Source: an uncultured Pelagibacteraceae bacterium (GTDB taxonomy: Bacteria > Pseudomonadota > Alphaproteobacteria > Pelagibacterales > Pelagibacteraceae). From it: a DNA stretch of 64,000 nt. The notes beneath the pieces were generated by a model. The model saw nothing but the letters and a program-made list of their open reading frames with translations, was not told the DNA's origin and made no database searches. The stretch covers positions 1 to 64,000 of the forward strand of contig CACDSY010000005.1 of NCBI GenBank assembly GCA_902555585.1, written 5' to 3'. Shown one piece after another: positions 9,433 through 24,233 of the stretch (position 1 is its first letter; every line of letters starts with the position of its first letter). Both the position numbers and the translations under genes were made by a program.

Positions 9433-11208
9433 ATGAGTGCATACAAAATAATTGATCATGAATATGATGTTGTTGTTCTAGGTGCTGGTGGTTCTGGGCT
9501 AAGAGCAGCTGTAGGATTAAGTGAAGCGGGATTAAAAACTGCATGTGTTTCTAAAGTGTTCCCAACCAGAAGTCATACCTCCGCAGCACAAGGCGGTATT
9601 TCAGCAGCACTTGGAAATATGGGTGAAGATGATTGGAGATGGCATATGTACGACACTGTTAAAGGTGCTGATTGGCTAGGAGACCAGGACTCTATAGAAT
9701 ATTTATGTAAGGAAGCGCCAGCTGCTGTTCTAGAATTAGAAAAATATGGAGTTCCATTTAGCAGAACAGATGATGGCAAAATTTATCAAAGACCTTTTGG
9801 TGGCATGACAAAAAACTATGGAAATGAGACTGTACAAAGAACTTGTGCAGCAGCAGATAGAACTGGACATGCAATACTTCACACATTGTATGGACAAGCT
9901 TTAAAACATAATACCGAATTTTTTATAGAATACTTCGCACTAGATTTAATAATGAAAGATGGAGCATGCAAAGGTATAATTGCTTGGAACCTAAATGATG
10001 GAACAATTCACAGATTTAAGTCTCACACAACAATTATAGCAACAGGCGGTTATGGAAAAGTGTATTACTCAGCTACTTCAGCTCATACTTGCACTGGAGA
10101 TGGAAATGCTATGGCTTTAAGAGCTGGATTACCATTACAAGATATGGAATTTGTACAATTTCATCCAACAGGAATATATGGTCATGGAACATTAATTTCA
10201 GAGGGTGTAAGAGGAGAAGGTGGTTATCTAGTAAATTCAAAAGGAGAAAGATTTATGGAGCGTTATGCTCCTAAAGCAAAAGATTTAGCATCGAGAGATG
10301 TCGTAAGCAGATCAATTGCAGTAGAAATTAACGAAGGCAGAGGCATAGGAAAGGAACAAGATCACGTTCATCTTCATATTGATCATTTGGACCCAAAAGT
10401 TATAGATGAGAGGCTTCCAGGAATATCAGAAGCATCTAAATTATTTGCAAACGTTGATGTAACCAAGGAGCCTATACCAGTAGTACCTACAGTGCATTAT
10501 AATATGGGTGGAATACCAACAAATTATAAAGCAGAGGTTCTTACATTAAATGGATCTGAAAAAACTGTACCAGGGTTAATGGCTATTGGAGAAGCAGCAT
10601 GTGTTTCTGTCCACGGTGCAAATAGATTAGGTTCAAATTCATTAATAGATTTAGTAGTTTTTGGAAGAGCTGCAGCGAAAAGAGCAGCAGAGTTAGTAAA
10701 ACCCGGAATGAAGCATGACGAAATTGATAAAAATGAAACGGATAGATGTTTAGATAGATTTGACAAATTAAGAAACTCAGAAGGTTCAAATCCAACATCC
10801 GAACTAAGACTTTCAATGCAAAAGACAATGCAATCAAAGTGTGCTGTATTTAGAACTGAGAAAACATTAAAAGAAGGCGTTGATGAAATTAGAAGACCTT
10901 ATGATGGAATGGACTCTCTTTCTGTAAAAGATAAATCATTAATATTCAACACAGATTTAGTTGAAACTCTAGAATTTGATAACTTAATAAGACAAGCAAT
11001 AACTACAATGGACTCTGCGTATCATAGAAAAGAAAGCAGAGGAGCTCATGCAAGAGAAGATTTTCCAAAGAGAGACGATGAGAACTATATGCAACATACT
11101 CTGTCTTGGTGTAATGGTTCAAAAACTAAAATTAATTACAGACCTGTTCATAGATCAACACTTACAAATGATGTACAATATTTTCCTCCACAGGAAAGAG
11201 TATATTAA
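9433..11208 (+). CDS. sdhA: Succinate dehydrogenase flavoprotein subunit
   Basis: FAD-bearing catalytic subunit that oxidises succinate to fumarate at the inner face of the membrane. The 591-residue protein has the FAD fold [12 protein letters not shown] at the N-terminus, SHTSAAQGG (the histidine that carries covalent FAD), HPTGIYGHG, the catalytic SEGVRGEGG arginine region, and [11 protein letters not shown]. Length and motif order are normal. It ends in a 1-bp overlap with sdhB. Confidence 0.98.
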   Translation: MSAYKIIDHEYDVVVLGAGGSGLRAAVGLSEAGLKTACVSKVFPTRSHTSAAQGGISAALGNMGEDDWRWHMYDTVKGADWLGDQDSIEYLCKEAPAAVLELEKYGVPFSRTDDGKIYQRPFGGMTKNYGNETVQRTCAAADRTGHAILHTLYGQALKHNTEFFIEYFALDLIMKDGACKGIIAWNLNDGTIHRFKSHTTIIATGGYGKVYYSATSAHTCTGDGNAMALRAGLPLQDMEFVQFHPTGIYGHGTLISEGVRGEGGYLVNSKGERFMERYAPKAKDLASRDVVSRSIAVEINEGRGIGKEQDHVHLHIDHLDPKVIDERLPGISEASKLFANVDVTKEPIPVVPTVHYNMGGIPTNYKAEVLTLNGSEKTVPGLMAIGEAACVSVHGANRLGSNSLIDLVVFGRAAAKRAAELVKPGMKHDEIDKNETDRCLDRFDKLRNSEGSNPTSELRLSMQKTMQSKCAVFRTEKTLKEGVDEIRRPYDGMDSLSVKDKSLIFNTDLVETLEFDNLIRQAITTMDSAYHRKESRGAHAREDFPKRDDENYMQHTLSWCNGSKTKINYRPVHRSTLTNDVQYFPPQERVY

Positions 11209-11978
11209 TGGTTCAATTAAATTTACCAGCAAACTCAAAGGTAGAAAAAGGTCAATACTATAAAGATAAAACAGGTTCAAAAAATATTAGAAAAGTAAAT
11301 GTTTATAGATGGGATCCATCTACAAATGAAAATCCAAGACTTGATACCTATGAAGTTGATATGGATAATTGTTCATCAAAAGTCCTTGATATTTTAAACA
11401 AGATTAAAAATGAAATAGATCCGTCTATTGCTTATAGAAGATCTTGCGCTCATGGAGTATGCGGGTCATGTGCAATGAATATGAATGGAAAGAATGGTCT
11501 AGCTTGTACCAAATCTCATTCAGAATTAAATGGAGATATCGATATTTATCCATTACCACATTTAAAAGTATTGAAAGATTTAATTGGAGATTTGAGCACT
11601 CTTTATAAACAATACGAGTCCGTTGAACCTTGGTTAAAAACCTCAAAAGTAAATGATAAAGAAAATATTCAGACAAAAGAGGATAGAGCAAAATTAGATG
11701 GATTGTATGAATGTATAATGTGTGCGTGTTGTTCAACGTCTTGCCCAAGTTATTGGTGGAATGGTGAAAAGTATTTAGGTCCAGCTGTTTTACTTCAAGC
11801 TTATAGATGGATAATTGATAGTAGAGATGAAGATAGAAAAGAAAGACTAAAAAAGGTTGCTGATGAACTTAAACTTTATAGATGTCATACTATCTTGAAT
11901 TGTACAAATGCATGTCCCAAGGGCTTAAATCCTGCAAAAGCTATTGCAGAGATAAAGAAAATGCTTGCAACAGCTTGA
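11208..11978 (+). CDS. sdhB: Succinate dehydrogenase iron-sulfur subunit
   Basis: Electron-transfer subunit linking SdhA to the membrane quinone site. It is 256 residues with cysteine groups for all three clusters: [11 protein letters not shown] for 2Fe-2[17 protein letters not shown] for 4Fe-4S, and [14 protein letters not shown] for 3Fe-4S. The Trp of the CPSxWW motif and the His of the RCH motif, which contact ubiquinone in E. coli SdhB, are retained. This supports a working quinone site despite the odd anchor subunits. Confidence 0.98.
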   Translation: MVQLNLPANSKVEKGQYYKDKTGSKNIRKVNVYRWDPSTNENPRLDTYEVDMDNCSSKVLDILNKIKNEIDPSIAYRRSCAHGVCGSCAMNMNGKNGLACTKSHSELNGDIDIYPLPHLKVLKDLIGDLSTLYKQYESVEPWLKTSKVNDKENIQTKEDRAKLDGLYECIMCACCSTSCPSYWWNGEKYLGPAVLLQAYRWIIDSRDEDRKERLKKVADELKLYRCHTILNCTNACPKGLNPAKAIAEIKKMLATA

Positions 11979-12002
11979 TTACTTAATTAAATAATTTCAA
12001 TC

Positions 12003-14463
<2,461 letters not shown>

Positions 14464-15624
14464 ATGAATATCCACGAGCACCAGGCAAAAGAAATACTTA
14501 AAAAGTATGGCGCGGTTGTACCTGAAGGCGTCTATGCTCTTAATGTAAATGAATTAATTGAAAAAGTAAAAAATCTCAAAGCCGATAAGTATGTATTGAA
14601 AGCTCAAATTCATGCAGGAGGTAGAGGAAAGGCCGGAGGAGTAAAAATTGTTGATAATATTGCTCTTTTGGAAGAGGAAGCGAAAAAATTATTTGGTAAA
14701 ACATTAGTTACTCATCAAACTGGACCCTCAGGAACAGAGGTTAAAAGATTGTATGTTGAAACTGCATCAGAAATAGAAAAAGAATTCTATCTGTCTTGTC
14801 TTGTTGATAGGGCTTCTGCTAAAATTGCATTTATTTCCAGCGATCAGGGTGGAATGAATATTGAGGAAGTTGCTGTAAAATCACCAGAGAAAATAATTAC
14901 TACTAAAGTAGATTTTAATGAAAGTATTTCAGAGGAAGACTGTAACAAAATTATTAAAATTTTCGATTTAGACAACGATGCAAGTAAACAAGCAATCAAT
15001 TTAATAAAATCAATTTACAAAATGTTCATTGATACAGATGCAAATTTAGTTGAGATAAATCCTCTCATTTTAACCAAAAAAAACGAAATTGTATGTTTGG
15101 ATGCAAAGATGACCTTTGACGAAAATGCATTATTTAAACATCCAGAAATTCAGAAACTAAGAGATTTTAATGAAGAAGAAGCAACTGAAATTGAAGCAAG
15201 CAAACATGATCTTGCATACATTAAATTGGACGGAAATATAGGATGTATGGTAAATGGTGCTGGATTAGCAATGGCTACTATGGATATTATTAAATTATAT
15301 GGAGAAGAGCCTGCAAATTTTTTAGATGTAGGTGGTGGCGCCTCTAAGGAAAAAGTTTCAGCAGCATTTAAAATTATCTTATCTGACAAAAATGTAAAAG
15401 GAATACTAATAAATATTTTTGGAGGAATAATGAGATGTGACGTACTCGCACAAGGTGTTGTAGATGCAGCAAAAGAAATTAAAATTAAAGTTCCTTTAGT
15501 AGTGAGACTAGCAGGCACAAATTTCAAAGAGGGAAAAGAAATTTTAGATAATTCAGGATTAGAGATTATTTCTGCAAATGATTTATCCGATGCAGCAAAA
15601 AAAATTGTTGAGGCAATTAAATAA
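14464..15624 (+). CDS. sucC: Succinate-CoA ligase (ADP-forming) beta subunit
   Basis: ATP-grasp subunit of succinyl-CoA synthetase, making ATP from succinyl-CoA. It is 386 residues with the N-terminal [16 protein letters not shown], the nucleotide loop [12 protein letters not shown], and the C-terminal GGGASKEKV and [10 protein letters not shown] segments that bind the phosphohistidine and form the subunit interface. It follows mdh with no gap and overlaps sucD by one base. Confidence 0.98.
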   Translation: MNIHEHQAKEILKKYGAVVPEGVYALNVNELIEKVKNLKADKYVLKAQIHAGGRGKAGGVKIVDNIALLEEEAKKLFGKTLVTHQTGPSGTEVKRLYVETASEIEKEFYLSCLVDRASAKIAFISSDQGGMNIEEVAVKSPEKIITTKVDFNESISEEDCNKIIKIFDLDNDASKQAINLIKSIYKMFIDTDANLVEINPLILTKKNEIVCLDAKMTFDENALFKHPEIQKLRDFNEEEATEIEASKHDLAYIKLDGNIGCMVNGAGLAMATMDIIKLYGEEPANFLDVGGGASKEKVSAAFKIILSDKNVKGILINIFGGIMRCDVLAQGVVDAAKEIKIKVPLVVRLAGTNFKEGKEILDNSGLEIISANDLSDAAKKIVEAIK

Positions 15625-16499
15625 TGTCAGTTTTAATTAACAAGGATACAAAAGTAATTTGTCAAGGTTTCACCGGCGCTCATGGAACTTTTCATTCTGA
15701 ACAATCTATTAAGTATGGAACTAACTTGGTTGGTGGAGTTACTCCTAAAAAAGGAGGTCAAATTCATTTGGAAAGACCAGTATTTAATACTGTTAAAGAA
15801 GCTAAAGATCAGACAGGTGCAAATGCAACAATGATTTATGTTCCTGCAAAGTTTGCATCTTCAGCAATTATAGAGGCAATTGATTCATCTATAGAATTGA
15901 TTGTATGTATAAGTGAGGGAATTCCAGTTTTAGACATGCTTAAAGTAAAAAGAAGACTCTCGAACTCTAAATCGAGACTTATTGGTCCCAATTGTCCAGG
16001 TATAATAACTCCTGATGAATGTAAAATTGGAATAATGCCTGGAAATATCCATAAAAAAGGAACAGTAGGAATTGTTTCTAGGTCAGGAACATTAACTTAC
16101 GAGGCTGTAGCCCAAACCTCAGAAAATGGCCTTGGTCAATCTACATGTATAGGAATAGGTGGAGATCCAATAAATGGTACAAATTTTATTGATTGCCTAG
16201 ATCTGTTTTTAAATGATGAAAAAACTGAGTCTATAGTCATGATTGGCGAGATCGGAGGTACTGCTGAGGAAGAAGCTGCTGAATTTATAAAAAATCATAA
16301 GATAAAAAAACCAATGGTTGGATTTGTAGCTGGAATTACAGCACCACCTGGTAGACGAATGGGTCATGCTGGTGCAATAATATCAGGGGGAAAAGGTAAC
16401 GCTGATGAAAAAATTAAAATTATGGAAAAATCTGGTATTACAATGGCAAAATCACCATCTGAAATTGGAATAACTCTATTGAATAAATTGTCTAATTGA
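15624..16499 (+). CDS. sucD: Succinate-CoA ligase (ADP-forming) alpha subunit
   Basis: CoA-binding subunit of succinyl-CoA synthetase with the phosphorylated histidine. It is 291 residues. Visible motifs are the N-terminal [31 protein letters not shown], and [10 protein letters not shown], where the His is the transient phospho-acceptor. It overlaps sucC by 1 bp, and sucA follows after 33 bp. Confidence 0.98.
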   Translation: MSVLINKDTKVICQGFTGAHGTFHSEQSIKYGTNLVGGVTPKKGGQIHLERPVFNTVKEAKDQTGANATMIYVPAKFASSAIIEAIDSSIELIVCISEGIPVLDMLKVKRRLSNSKSRLIGPNCPGIITPDECKIGIMPGNIHKKGTVGIVSRSGTLTYEAVAQTSENGLGQSTCIGIGGDPINGTNFIDCLDLFLNDEKTESIVMIGEIGGTAEEEAAEFIKNHKIKKPMVGFVAGITAPPGRRMGHAGAIISGGKGNADEKIKIMEKSGITMAKSPSEIGITLLNKLSN

Positions 16500-16515
16500 T
16501 AACACCTTATTCGTG

Positions 16516-16521
16516 TATAAT
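16516..16521 (+). promoter_or_regulatory. Possible -10 box in front of sucA
   Basis: A perfect TATAAT lies 11 bases before the sucA start in the short sucD-sucA gap. No good -35 hexamer is found at 16-18 bases upstream (TTGATA is only 14 away), so this is at best a weak internal promoter in a long operon, and may be chance in AT-rich DNA. Confidence 0.25.
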
Positions 16522-16532
16522 TATATTTAAAA

Positions 16533-19433
16533 ATGTCATCATCTAAAAATTTAGAATACAAAAAAACTTCATTTCTTAATAAATCTAATAGTGCATTTAT
16601 AGAACAAATGTATGTGAAGTATGTAAATAATGATCCAAATTTACCTGAGAGTTGGAAAAAATATTTTATTGATATTGGTGATGATATTAATTCAATTGTT
16701 AAGGAGGTTAATGGACCATCTTGGAGTCCAAGAAAAAATAAAATTGATGAGAGTAAAATACTTGATAATGAAATTGAGACTCTAGAAAGTCAAAATAAAG
16801 AAATAGATCAAAACGACGTAGTTGCAAGTAACAGTAATTCTATTAAAGCAGTCTCTTTGATTAGAGCTTACAGACAGCGTGGTCATTTATTATCAAAAGT
16901 TGATCCATTAGAAATGAGAGAAAGTGAGTATCTTGACGAACTACATCCTGAAAATTATGGATTTAAAAAAGATGATTATAGTAAAAAAATTTACTTAGAT
17001 GGTGTCTTAAATAAAGAATATTCTAACATAAAGGAAATTCTCTCTGTATTAAGAAAAATTTATTGTGGAAATGTTGGTTATGAATATATGCATATTTCAA
17101 ATCCAACAGAGAGAAAATGGTTTCGTGATAGAGTTGAAAAAGATGAAAATGCATTGAAATTTACAGTAAATGGAAAAAATGCAATCTTAAACAAATTAAT
17201 ACAAGCTGAGTGTTTTGAAAAATTTTTACACACAAAATATGTGGGATCAAAAAGATTTGGTCTTGATGGTGGTGAAAGCTTAATACCTGCATTAGAGCAA
17301 ATAATTAAAATTGGTGGTCAGTCAAACATAAAAGAAGTTAAAATTGGGATGTCTCACAGAGGAAGACTAAATGTTTTAGCTAACGTTTTACAAAAATCAT
17401 ACAAAAGAATATTTAACGAGTTTGCTGGTGAAATTAATAATACAGATGAAGATAGTGCTGGCGATGTAAAATATCATTTGGGAGCATCCTCTGATAGAGA
17501 ATTTGATGGGAATGTTGTTCATGTAAGTCTAACTGATAATCCCTCACATTTAGAAGCAGTCAATCCAGTAGTCTTAGGTCAAACTAGAGCAAAGCAATTT
17601 TTTCACAAAGATGCAAAAAGAAATAAGGTTATTCCAATTTTAATTCATGGAGATGCTGCTTTTGCTGGACAAGGTGTAGTAGCTGAATGTTTTGCAATGT
17701 CTGGTTTGCCAGGTCATAATACAGGCGGAACAATTCACATAATTGTAAATAATCAAATTGGGTTTACAACTAGCCCAAGATTTGCAAGATCCTCTCCTCA
17801 CCCATCAGATATTGCCAAAATGGTTGAGGCTCCAATAATACACGTTAATGGAGATGATCCAGAGGCTGTAGTTTATGGATCAAGAATTGCAACAGAGTTC
17901 AGGCTTAAATTCAATCGAGATGTGGTTTTAGATTTAGTTTGTTATAGAAGATTTGGACATAATGAGGGAGATGAGCCCTCTTTCACTCAACCTCTTATGT
18001 ACAAAAAAATAAGATCACATCCCTCTGCGGCAAAAATTTATGGATCAAAACTTGTAGATGAGGATTTACTTTCAGAAAATGATTTAAATAATCAAATTAA
18101 AAAATTTAAAACTTTATTAGATGATCAATTTAAAACTGCAAAAGATTACAAACCAAAAATAGAATGGTTTGAAGGTGCTTGGTCGAGTTACAAGCCTAAA
18201 AAAGGAAAAGATAAAAAGGGGATCACAGGTGCAGATCCTGACTTCTTGAGAAATATATCAGATAAAATAAATATAATTCCTAATGAGATTAATGTTCATA
18301 AGACAATTAATAAAATATTTCAAAACAGGAAAAAAACAATTGATCAAGGTTCTAATATTGATTGGTCATCAGCAGAAGCACTTGCTTTCGGATCATTGTT
18401 AGATGAAGGTTTTCCAGTAAGATTTGTAGGTCAAGACTCTGGAAGAGGAACTTTTAGCCAAAGGCACTCAGTTTTACGAAATCAAGAAGATAATTCTAGA
18501 TATATACCATTGAATAGTATCTCAAAAACACAAAAAAAATTTGAGATTGTTGATAGTTTTCTTTCAGAGTTAGCAGTTCTTGGTTTTGAATATGGATACA
18601 GTTTAGTTGAGCCAAATACATTAACAATTTGGGAAGCACAATTTGGTGATTTTGCGAATGGAGCACAAGTCATAATCGATCAATTTATATCTTCGGGTGA
18701 AAGAAAATGGCAAAGAGCTTCTGGATTAGTAATGTTATTGCCTCATGGATATGAAGGCCAAGGACCTGAGCATTCATCTGCAAGATTAGAGAGATTTTTG
18801 CAGTTGTGTGCTAATGATAATCTTCAAGTGATGAACTGTACTACGCCAGCAAATTATTTTCATGCACTTAGAAGGCAAATTCATCGCGACTTCAGAAAAC
18901 CTTTAGTTTTAATGACACCAAAGTCACTTTTAAGAAATAAATATTGTGTTTCAGATATAAAGGATTTTAATAAGCAAACATCATTTCATCGTATTTTATG
19001 GGATCACGCATTAAATAATGATAATGAAAATTTTATAAAATTAAAAAATCCTGACGAAATTAAAAAAGTTATTCTTTGTTCTGGAAAAGTTTATTTTGAC
19101 TTATTGGTTGCTAGAGAAAAAATTAAAAGAGACGATGTGATCTTGTTTAGAATAGAACAATTATATCCTTTTCCAGTAAAAAGCTTAGTCAAGGAACTTA
19201 AGCCTTATGCAAACAATGCTAAATTTTATTGGTGTCAAGAAGAACCAAAAAATATGGGAGCATGGTTTTCAGTGAGAGATTATATTCAATGGACATTAGA
19301 AACTATTAAAGCTAAAAATAATAATATTTCTTATATTGGAAGAAATCCTGATGCATCTCCCGCAACTGGCTATGCAAAAAGGCATATGGTAGAACAAGAA
19401 GAGATTATAAAAAAAGTTTTTGATAATGAGTAA
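16533..19433 (+). CDS. sucA: 2-oxoglutarate dehydrogenase E1 component
   Basis: Thiamine-diphosphate E1 subunit that decarboxylates 2-oxoglutarate and reductively succinylates the SucB lipoyl group. It is 966 residues, normal for the family. Landmarks are [13 protein letters not shown], the ThDP region [24 protein letters not shown], and in the C-terminal half [20 protein letters not shown]. The N-terminal segment contains the short helix (FIEQMYVKY) used to dock to the complex. It overlaps sucB. Confidence 0.98.
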   Translation: MSSSKNLEYKKTSFLNKSNSAFIEQMYVKYVNNDPNLPESWKKYFIDIGDDINSIVKEVNGPSWSPRKNKIDESKILDNEIETLESQNKEIDQNDVVASNSNSIKAVSLIRAYRQRGHLLSKVDPLEMRESEYLDELHPENYGFKKDDYSKKIYLDGVLNKEYSNIKEILSVLRKIYCGNVGYEYMHISNPTERKWFRDRVEKDENALKFTVNGKNAILNKLIQAECFEKFLHTKYVGSKRFGLDGGESLIPALEQIIKIGGQSNIKEVKIGMSHRGRLNVLANVLQKSYKRIFNEFAGEINNTDEDSAGDVKYHLGASSDREFDGNVVHVSLTDNPSHLEAVNPVVLGQTRAKQFFHKDAKRNKVIPILIHGDAAFAGQGVVAECFAMSGLPGHNTGGTIHIIVNNQIGFTTSPRFARSSPHPSDIAKMVEAPIIHVNGDDPEAVVYGSRIATEFRLKFNRDVVLDLVCYRRFGHNEGDEPSFTQPLMYKKIRSHPSAAKIYGSKLVDEDLLSENDLNNQIKKFKTLLDDQFKTAKDYKPKIEWFEGAWSSYKPKKGKDKKGITGADPDFLRNISDKINIIPNEINVHKTINKIFQNRKKTIDQGSNIDWSSAEALAFGSLLDEGFPVRFVGQDSGRGTFSQRHSVLRNQEDNSRYIPLNSISKTQKKFEIVDSFLSELAVLGFEYGYSLVEPNTLTIWEAQFGDFANGAQVIIDQFISSGERKWQRASGLVMLLPHGYEGQGPEHSSARLERFLQLCANDNLQVMNCTTPANYFHALRRQIHRDFRKPLVLMTPKSLLRNKYCVSDIKDFNKQTSFHRILWDHALNNDNENFIKLKNPDEIKKVILCSGKVYFDLLVAREKIKRDDVILFRIEQLYPFPVKSLVKELKPYANNAKFYWCQEEPKNMGAWFSVRDYIQWTLETIKAKNNNISYIGRNPDASPATGYAKRHMVEQEEIIKKVFDNE

Positions 19434-20766
19434 AAAAATATTAGTTCCTACATTAGGTGAAAGCATTACAGAAGCAACTGTTTCAAAATGGCTAAAAAAA
19501 GTTGGAGATCCAGTTGAAATAGATGAAGCTATTGTTGAACTTGAGACTGATAAAGTAAATTTAGAAGTTCCTTCACCAATAAGTGGGGTTTTATCAGAAA
19601 TGAATTCAAAAGATGGAGATACTGTTGAAGTTGGTGCAGTGCTAGGTTCTATTTCTGAAGGAAAATCAAATGTAGAAAAAAAAACACCCTTAAAGCAAGA
19701 AAAAGAAGTTGAAACTGTTGATGATGATAAAATAAAAGAGAAAAATACTAACGTCATAAATTTAGATATAGAAAAAAAACTTACTCCAAAATTTGATAAA
19801 ATTTCTGCAACTAGTAAAGATGAACCAATGGAACTTTTAGATGAGGTAAATAAAGAACCTCTTCTATTAACTGACGAAGTTCAAATAACTCAAACTACAA
19901 AAGTTAATCCTATTATTCTTTCACCAGCGGTGAGAAAAATTGCAGCTGAAAATAATATTGATGTTGAAAACGTTAAAGGTACAGGAAGAGATGGTAGAGT
20001 ATTAAAAGGCGACCTTTTAAGCTTGATGGGTACAAATCCACAACCTAATCAAAGAAGAATTCAATATGGTGAGGAAGAGAGAATTAAAATGACAAGGTTA
20101 AGACAGACTATAGCAAAAAGACTCAAACAAGCACAAGAAAATGCAGCAATGTTAACAACTTTTAATGAAGTTGATATGTCTGGAATAATTTCGATGAGAA
20201 AGGACAATCAAGAGGATTTCAAAAATAGATATGGCATAAAGTTGGGACTGATGTCTTTCTTTGTAAAAGCGTGTGTTGTTGGGCTAAAATTATTTCCAGC
20301 AATAAATGCTGAAATTGAGGGTAATGATATTATTTATAAGAATTATTATAACATAAGTTTTGCAGTCGGTACCGATAAAGGTCTGGTTGTGCCAGTTTTG
20401 AGAAATGCAGATGAAATGTCATTTGCTGATATAGAAAAAGAAATTAAAAGACTATCTGAAAAAGCTAATAGTGGAAATTTATCAATTGATGATCTTCAGG
20501 GAGGAACATTTACAATTAGTAATGGAGGAGTTTACGGCTCTATGTTATCAACTCCTATTTTGAACCCTCCTCAATCTGGAGTATTAGGAATGCACAACAT
20601 TGTAGAAAGACCAGTTAATGTTGATGGTGAAATAAAAATTAAACCTATAATGTATTTAGCATTATCCTATGATCACAGAATAATAGATGGAAAAGAATCT
20701 GTCACTTTTTTAAAAACTGTTAAGGAGAATCTTGAAGATCCAAGGAGATTATTTTTAAATATATAA
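19426..20766 (+). CDS. sucB: 2-oxoglutarate dehydrogenase E2 component (dihydrolipoamide succinyltransferase)
   Basis: Core acyltransferase of the 2-oxoglutarate dehydrogenase complex. Three domains are visible: an N-terminal lipoyl domain with the lipoylated lysine in [10 protein letters not shown], a charged linker with an E3-binding domain ([15 protein letters not shown], then [14 protein letters not shown]), and a C-terminal catalytic domain ending with the active-site His in [11 protein letters not shown]. The reading frame opens at ATG 19420, but ATG 19426 ([13 protein letters not shown]) gives the usual N-terminus and is preferred. Both overlap the sucA stop. Confidence 0.96.
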   Translation: MSKKILVPTLGESITEATVSKWLKKVGDPVEIDEAIVELETDKVNLEVPSPISGVLSEMNSKDGDTVEVGAVLGSISEGKSNVEKKTPLKQEKEVETVDDDKIKEKNTNVINLDIEKKLTPKFDKISATSKDEPMELLDEVNKEPLLLTDEVQITQTTKVNPIILSPAVRKIAAENNIDVENVKGTGRDGRVLKGDLLSLMGTNPQPNQRRIQYGEEERIKMTRLRQTIAKRLKQAQENAAMLTTFNEVDMSGIISMRKDNQEDFKNRYGIKLGLMSFFVKACVVGLKLFPAINAEIEGNDIIYKNYYNISFAVGTDKGLVVPVLRNADEMSFADIEKEIKRLSEKANSGNLSIDDLQGGTFTISNGGVYGSMLSTPILNPPQSGVLGMHNIVERPVNVDGEIKIKPIMYLALSYDHRIIDGKESVTFLKTVKENLEDPRRLFLNI

Positions 20767-22160
20767 TGACTGATAAATTTGATGTTACGGTAATTGGTGG
20801 AGGTCCTGCAGGATATGTTTGTGCTATAAGATTGGCGCAATTAGGATTAAATACTGCATGTATTGAATCAAGAGGTTCCCTAGGGGGAACTTGTTTAAAT
20901 ATTGGATGTATACCATCAAAAAGTTTATTAAATCTGTCTGAGAATTTTCACAAAGCTAAAAACTTTGCAGACATTGGTATTGAGACAGGCGAGGTAAAAC
21001 TTAATTTAAAAAAAATGATGGAAAATAAAGAAAAATCAGTATCCACGTTGACAAAAGGTGTGGAATTTTTGTTTAAAAAAAATAAGGTTACATACATTAA
21101 GGGGACTGGAACATTAAAAACAAAAGATGAAATATTAGTAAAAAATAATAATCAAGAGACAAAAATAAAATCGAATAAAATAATCATTAGTACTGGCTCT
21201 GCACCTCTGCCTCTGCCTGGAATAGAGTTCGATGAAAAGCAAATACTATCCTCAACGGGGGCATTATCTATCTCTAAACTCCCAAAAAAAATGATTGTTG
21301 TAGGTGGTGGATATATTGGTTTAGAAATGGGATCTGTTTGGTCACGATTGGGAACCGAAGTACAAGTTGTAGAATATCTAGATCATATTACCCCTGGTTT
21401 GGATAAAGAAATTTCTAGTGAATTTATGAAAATTTTAAAAAAACAAAATATTAAATTTAATTTAAATACTAAGGTCGAAAAAATTTCTAAAAGTAGTGAA
21501 GGAGTTATAGTTGAAATTTCTAATAATGGAAAAAAAAGCAAACTAGAAGCTGATGTAGTTCTTATTTCAGTAGGTCGAAAACCTTATACTGATAATTTAA
21601 ATTTAGATAATATTGGTATTAGTCTTGACAAAAAAGGAAGAATTAAAGTTGATAAAAATTTTGAGACAAATATAAAAAATATTTATGCAATAGGTGATGT
21701 AATAGATGGTCCTATGCTTGCTCACAAGGCAGAGGAAGAGGGTATTGCAGTTGCAGAACTCATTGCAGGTCAATCTGGACATGTAAATTATAACTTGATA
21801 CCAGGAGTAATATATACATCCCCAGAAGTTGCTTATGTAGGTGAAAATGAGGAACAGCTTAAAGAAAAAAATATCAGTTTTAAAATTGGAAAATTTCCTT
21901 TTATGGCTAATTCAAGAGCTAAAGCAATAAATGAACCAGAGGGATTCGTAAAAATATTAGCTGAAAGTACAACAGATAGAGTATTGGGTGTACATATAAT
22001 CGGACCTCATGCTGGAGAAATGATTGCAGAAATGTCAGTTGCAATGGAATTTGGCGCTAGTTCTGAAGATATTGCAAGAACATGTCATGCCCATCCTACT
22101 TTTTCAGAAGCTATAAAAGAAGCTGCTTTATCTGTAGATAAAAGACAAATTCACTCTTAG
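20766..22160 (+). CDS. lpdA: Dihydrolipoyl dehydrogenase (E3)
   Basis: FAD enzyme that reoxidises dihydrolipoamide on SucB with NAD. The 464-residue protein has the N-terminal GGGPAGYVCA FAD motif, the redox disulfide in GGTCLNIGCIPSK, an NAD fold at VVGGGYIGLEMGS, and the C-terminal His-Glu pair in HAHPTFSEA. Its position directly behind sucB (1-bp overlap) suggests it serves the 2-oxoglutarate complex first, though E3 is often shared with pyruvate dehydrogenase and the glycine cleavage system. Confidence 0.97.
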   Translation: MTDKFDVTVIGGGPAGYVCAIRLAQLGLNTACIESRGSLGGTCLNIGCIPSKSLLNLSENFHKAKNFADIGIETGEVKLNLKKMMENKEKSVSTLTKGVEFLFKKNKVTYIKGTGTLKTKDEILVKNNNQETKIKSNKIIISTGSAPLPLPGIEFDEKQILSSTGALSISKLPKKMIVVGGGYIGLEMGSVWSRLGTEVQVVEYLDHITPGLDKEISSEFMKILKKQNIKFNLNTKVEKISKSSEGVIVEISNNGKKSKLEADVVLISVGRKPYTDNLNLDNIGISLDKKGRIKVDKNFETNIKNIYAIGDVIDGPMLAHKAEEEGIAVAELIAGQSGHVNYNLIPGVIYTSPEVAYVGENEEQLKEKNISFKIGKFPFMANSRAKAINEPEGFVKILAESTTDRVLGVHIIGPHAGEMIAEMSVAMEFGASSEDIARTCHAHPTFSEAIKEAALSVDKRQIHS

Positions 22161-22179
22161 TATATTTCATAATTTATTT

Positions 22180-24135
22180 ATGAAATATCCTGTCCTAATA
22201 CCTAATATATTCAACTTTCCTTTTACATATGAAAGTGACTTAGATCTTAAAGTTGGAGATTATGTCTATGTTCCCTTTGGAAAATCAAAAATAACAGGAG
22301 TTGTATGGAATGAATTTGAAAAAAGAAATAACAAAAATTTTCAGATAAAAAAAATTCTAAAAAAAATAGAAATTGAACCACTTAAAAAAGAAATTATATC
22401 CTTTTTGAATTGGTTTTCTGAATACAACTTAGTGCCAAAAGGAATGTGTTTAAAACTACATTTACTTAGTGGAGAAGCAATCACTAATTATGAGGATAAA
22501 AATTATCTATCCTATAATAAACAAAAGTTTGTAAATAAGTTTACCCTGTCTTCAGATCAAAGAGAAATATTTGAAGAAATATCAAAAAAAAATAACAAGT
22601 TTAGGGTACATCTTTTACAAGGAACTACAGGTTCTGGAAAAACAATTGTTTATTTTAAGCATATAAAACAATTGTTAGAAATAGGCTATCAAGCAATGAT
22701 TCTACTACCTGAAATTGGTTTAACTGCAGAATTTGAAAATAAATTTGAAGAATTTTTTGGTTTTAGTGCTGCAGTGTGGCACTCAGGAATAACACCTAAA
22801 AAAAAGAAAATAATCTGGAGTGGAGTATCATCAGGAAAAATTAATGTAATTATTGGAGCTCGTTCCTCATTATTTTTACCGTTTAAAAATCTTGGAATTA
22901 TAGTTGTAGACGAAGAGCACGATCAATCATTCAAACAAGACGAAGGAGTAATTTACAATGCAAGAGACATGGCTATTGCTAGAGCTAATTTTGAAAATAT
23001 CCCTATCAATCTTGTTACTGCAGTACCCTCAATAGAAACATATGCAAATATTAAGAAAAAGAAATACTCTGTATCACGTTTAACTAAAAGATATAAAGAT
23101 GCAAATTTACCTTCATATGAAATAATTGACTTAAACAAATATAAGTTAGATAAACAATCATGGATTGCTAATAAAACTTTAGAAAAGGTAAATAATCACT
23201 TAAAAAAAAATGACCAAGTATTGTTTTTTATTAATAGAAGGGGTTTTGCTCCATATGCTCTTTGTAAGAAATGTTTAAATGTTTATTCTTGTCCAAATTG
23301 TTCAATAAATTTAGTATATCACAAACATAAAAATAAATTACTTTGTCATTATTGTGGTTTTCAATCTCAGTTAAGTAGGGATTGTAAGAAAGGTGAATTA
23401 TGTGATTTTGTTTTTAGTGGTCCTGGTGTAGAGAGAATTTCTGAAGAGGTTAAACTTAAATTCCCAAATAATAAAATATCAATTTTCTCAAGTGATACCA
23501 TTAATAAAAAATCTTCTAAAAAAAAATTAGAAGATATAGTTAAAGGAAAAATTGACATACTTATTGGAACGCAATTAATTTCTAAAGGTTTTCATTTTCC
23601 AAAGTTAAACTGCATTGTTATTCTAGATATTGATCTTAATTCAAATGGACATGATTTAAGAACTGCAGAAAAAAACTTACAACTCTATCATCAATTATCT
23701 GGACGAGCTGGCAGAACTGGTAAACCAGCTACAGTATATTTTCAAACATACAACTCAAACCAAAGTATTATAAATCAAATAACAAATCCTGATCCTTTTA
23801 TTTTTTTAGAAAATGAATTGAAATTACGAGAAAAGAACAATTTACCACCTTATGAAAGATTTGTTTCATTAATACTAACCTCTTCAAATGAAAGAAGTTT
23901 AGAAAAAGCGTCAATGGACATAAAAAAAATGTTATTAAAATCCTTAAACGAAAAAATTTTGGGACCTGTTAATGCACCTATATATAGAGTTAGACGAAAG
24001 TATAGGCAGAGACTTTTGATAAGATCTAAAAAGGGTTCTAATATTCAAAAAAGATTGAGTGAAATCTTAATTACATACAAATTACCTAAAGAAATAAAAC
24101 TAACAGTTGATGTTGACCCAATAACCTTTAATTAA
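22180..24135 (+). CDS. priA: Primosomal replication restart helicase
   Basis: Superfamily 2 DNA helicase that reloads the replisome at stalled forks. The 651-residue protein is shorter than E. coli PriA (732), mainly at the N-terminal DNA-binding domain. Motifs in order are Walker A GTTGSGKT, DEEH (VDEEHDQSF), a cysteine-rich zinc-binding insertion (CKKC, CPNC, CHYCG and a further pair) and GRAGRTGKP. It stands between lpd and the ATP synthase genes, an order common in alphaproteobacteria. Confidence 0.95.
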   Translation: MKYPVLIPNIFNFPFTYESDLDLKVGDYVYVPFGKSKITGVVWNEFEKRNNKNFQIKKILKKIEIEPLKKEIISFLNWFSEYNLVPKGMCLKLHLLSGEAITNYEDKNYLSYNKQKFVNKFTLSSDQREIFEEISKKNNKFRVHLLQGTTGSGKTIVYFKHIKQLLEIGYQAMILLPEIGLTAEFENKFEEFFGFSAAVWHSGITPKKKKIIWSGVSSGKINVIIGARSSLFLPFKNLGIIVVDEEHDQSFKQDEGVIYNARDMAIARANFENIPINLVTAVPSIETYANIKKKKYSVSRLTKRYKDANLPSYEIIDLNKYKLDKQSWIANKTLEKVNNHLKKNDQVLFFINRRGFAPYALCKKCLNVYSCPNCSINLVYHKHKNKLLCHYCGFQSQLSRDCKKGELCDFVFSGPGVERISEEVKLKFPNNKISIFSSDTINKKSSKKKLEDIVKGKIDILIGTQLISKGFHFPKLNCIVILDIDLNSNGHDLRTAEKNLQLYHQLSGRAGRTGKPATVYFQTYNSNQSIINQITNPDPFIFLENELKLREKNNLPPYERFVSLILTSSNERSLEKASMDIKKMLLKSLNEKILGPVNAPIYRVRRKYRQRLLIRSKKGSNIQKRLSEILITYKLPKEIKLTVDVDPITFN

Positions 24136-24233
24136 TGGGCAAATTTTGCACTATTTAGTCAATCTGTTACTTGAAGACACTAAACTCATATGCTACTTAA
24201 TCCAAAAAAATCTTCTAAAATAAAGAGTTAAAA

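Noticed and set aside
15150..15527. 125-residue minus-strand open frame over sucC
   Set aside because: Shadow of a highly conserved gene; no start context and no recognisable domain.
19296..19757. 153-residue minus-strand open frame over the sucA-sucB junction
   Set aside because: Opposite two clear genes, serine/phenylalanine rich, no motif; a shadow of the lipoyl-domain coding region.
24136..24233. Promoter of atpHAGDC
   Set aside because: Position is right, but I found no hexamer pair with acceptable spacing and match, so none is called.
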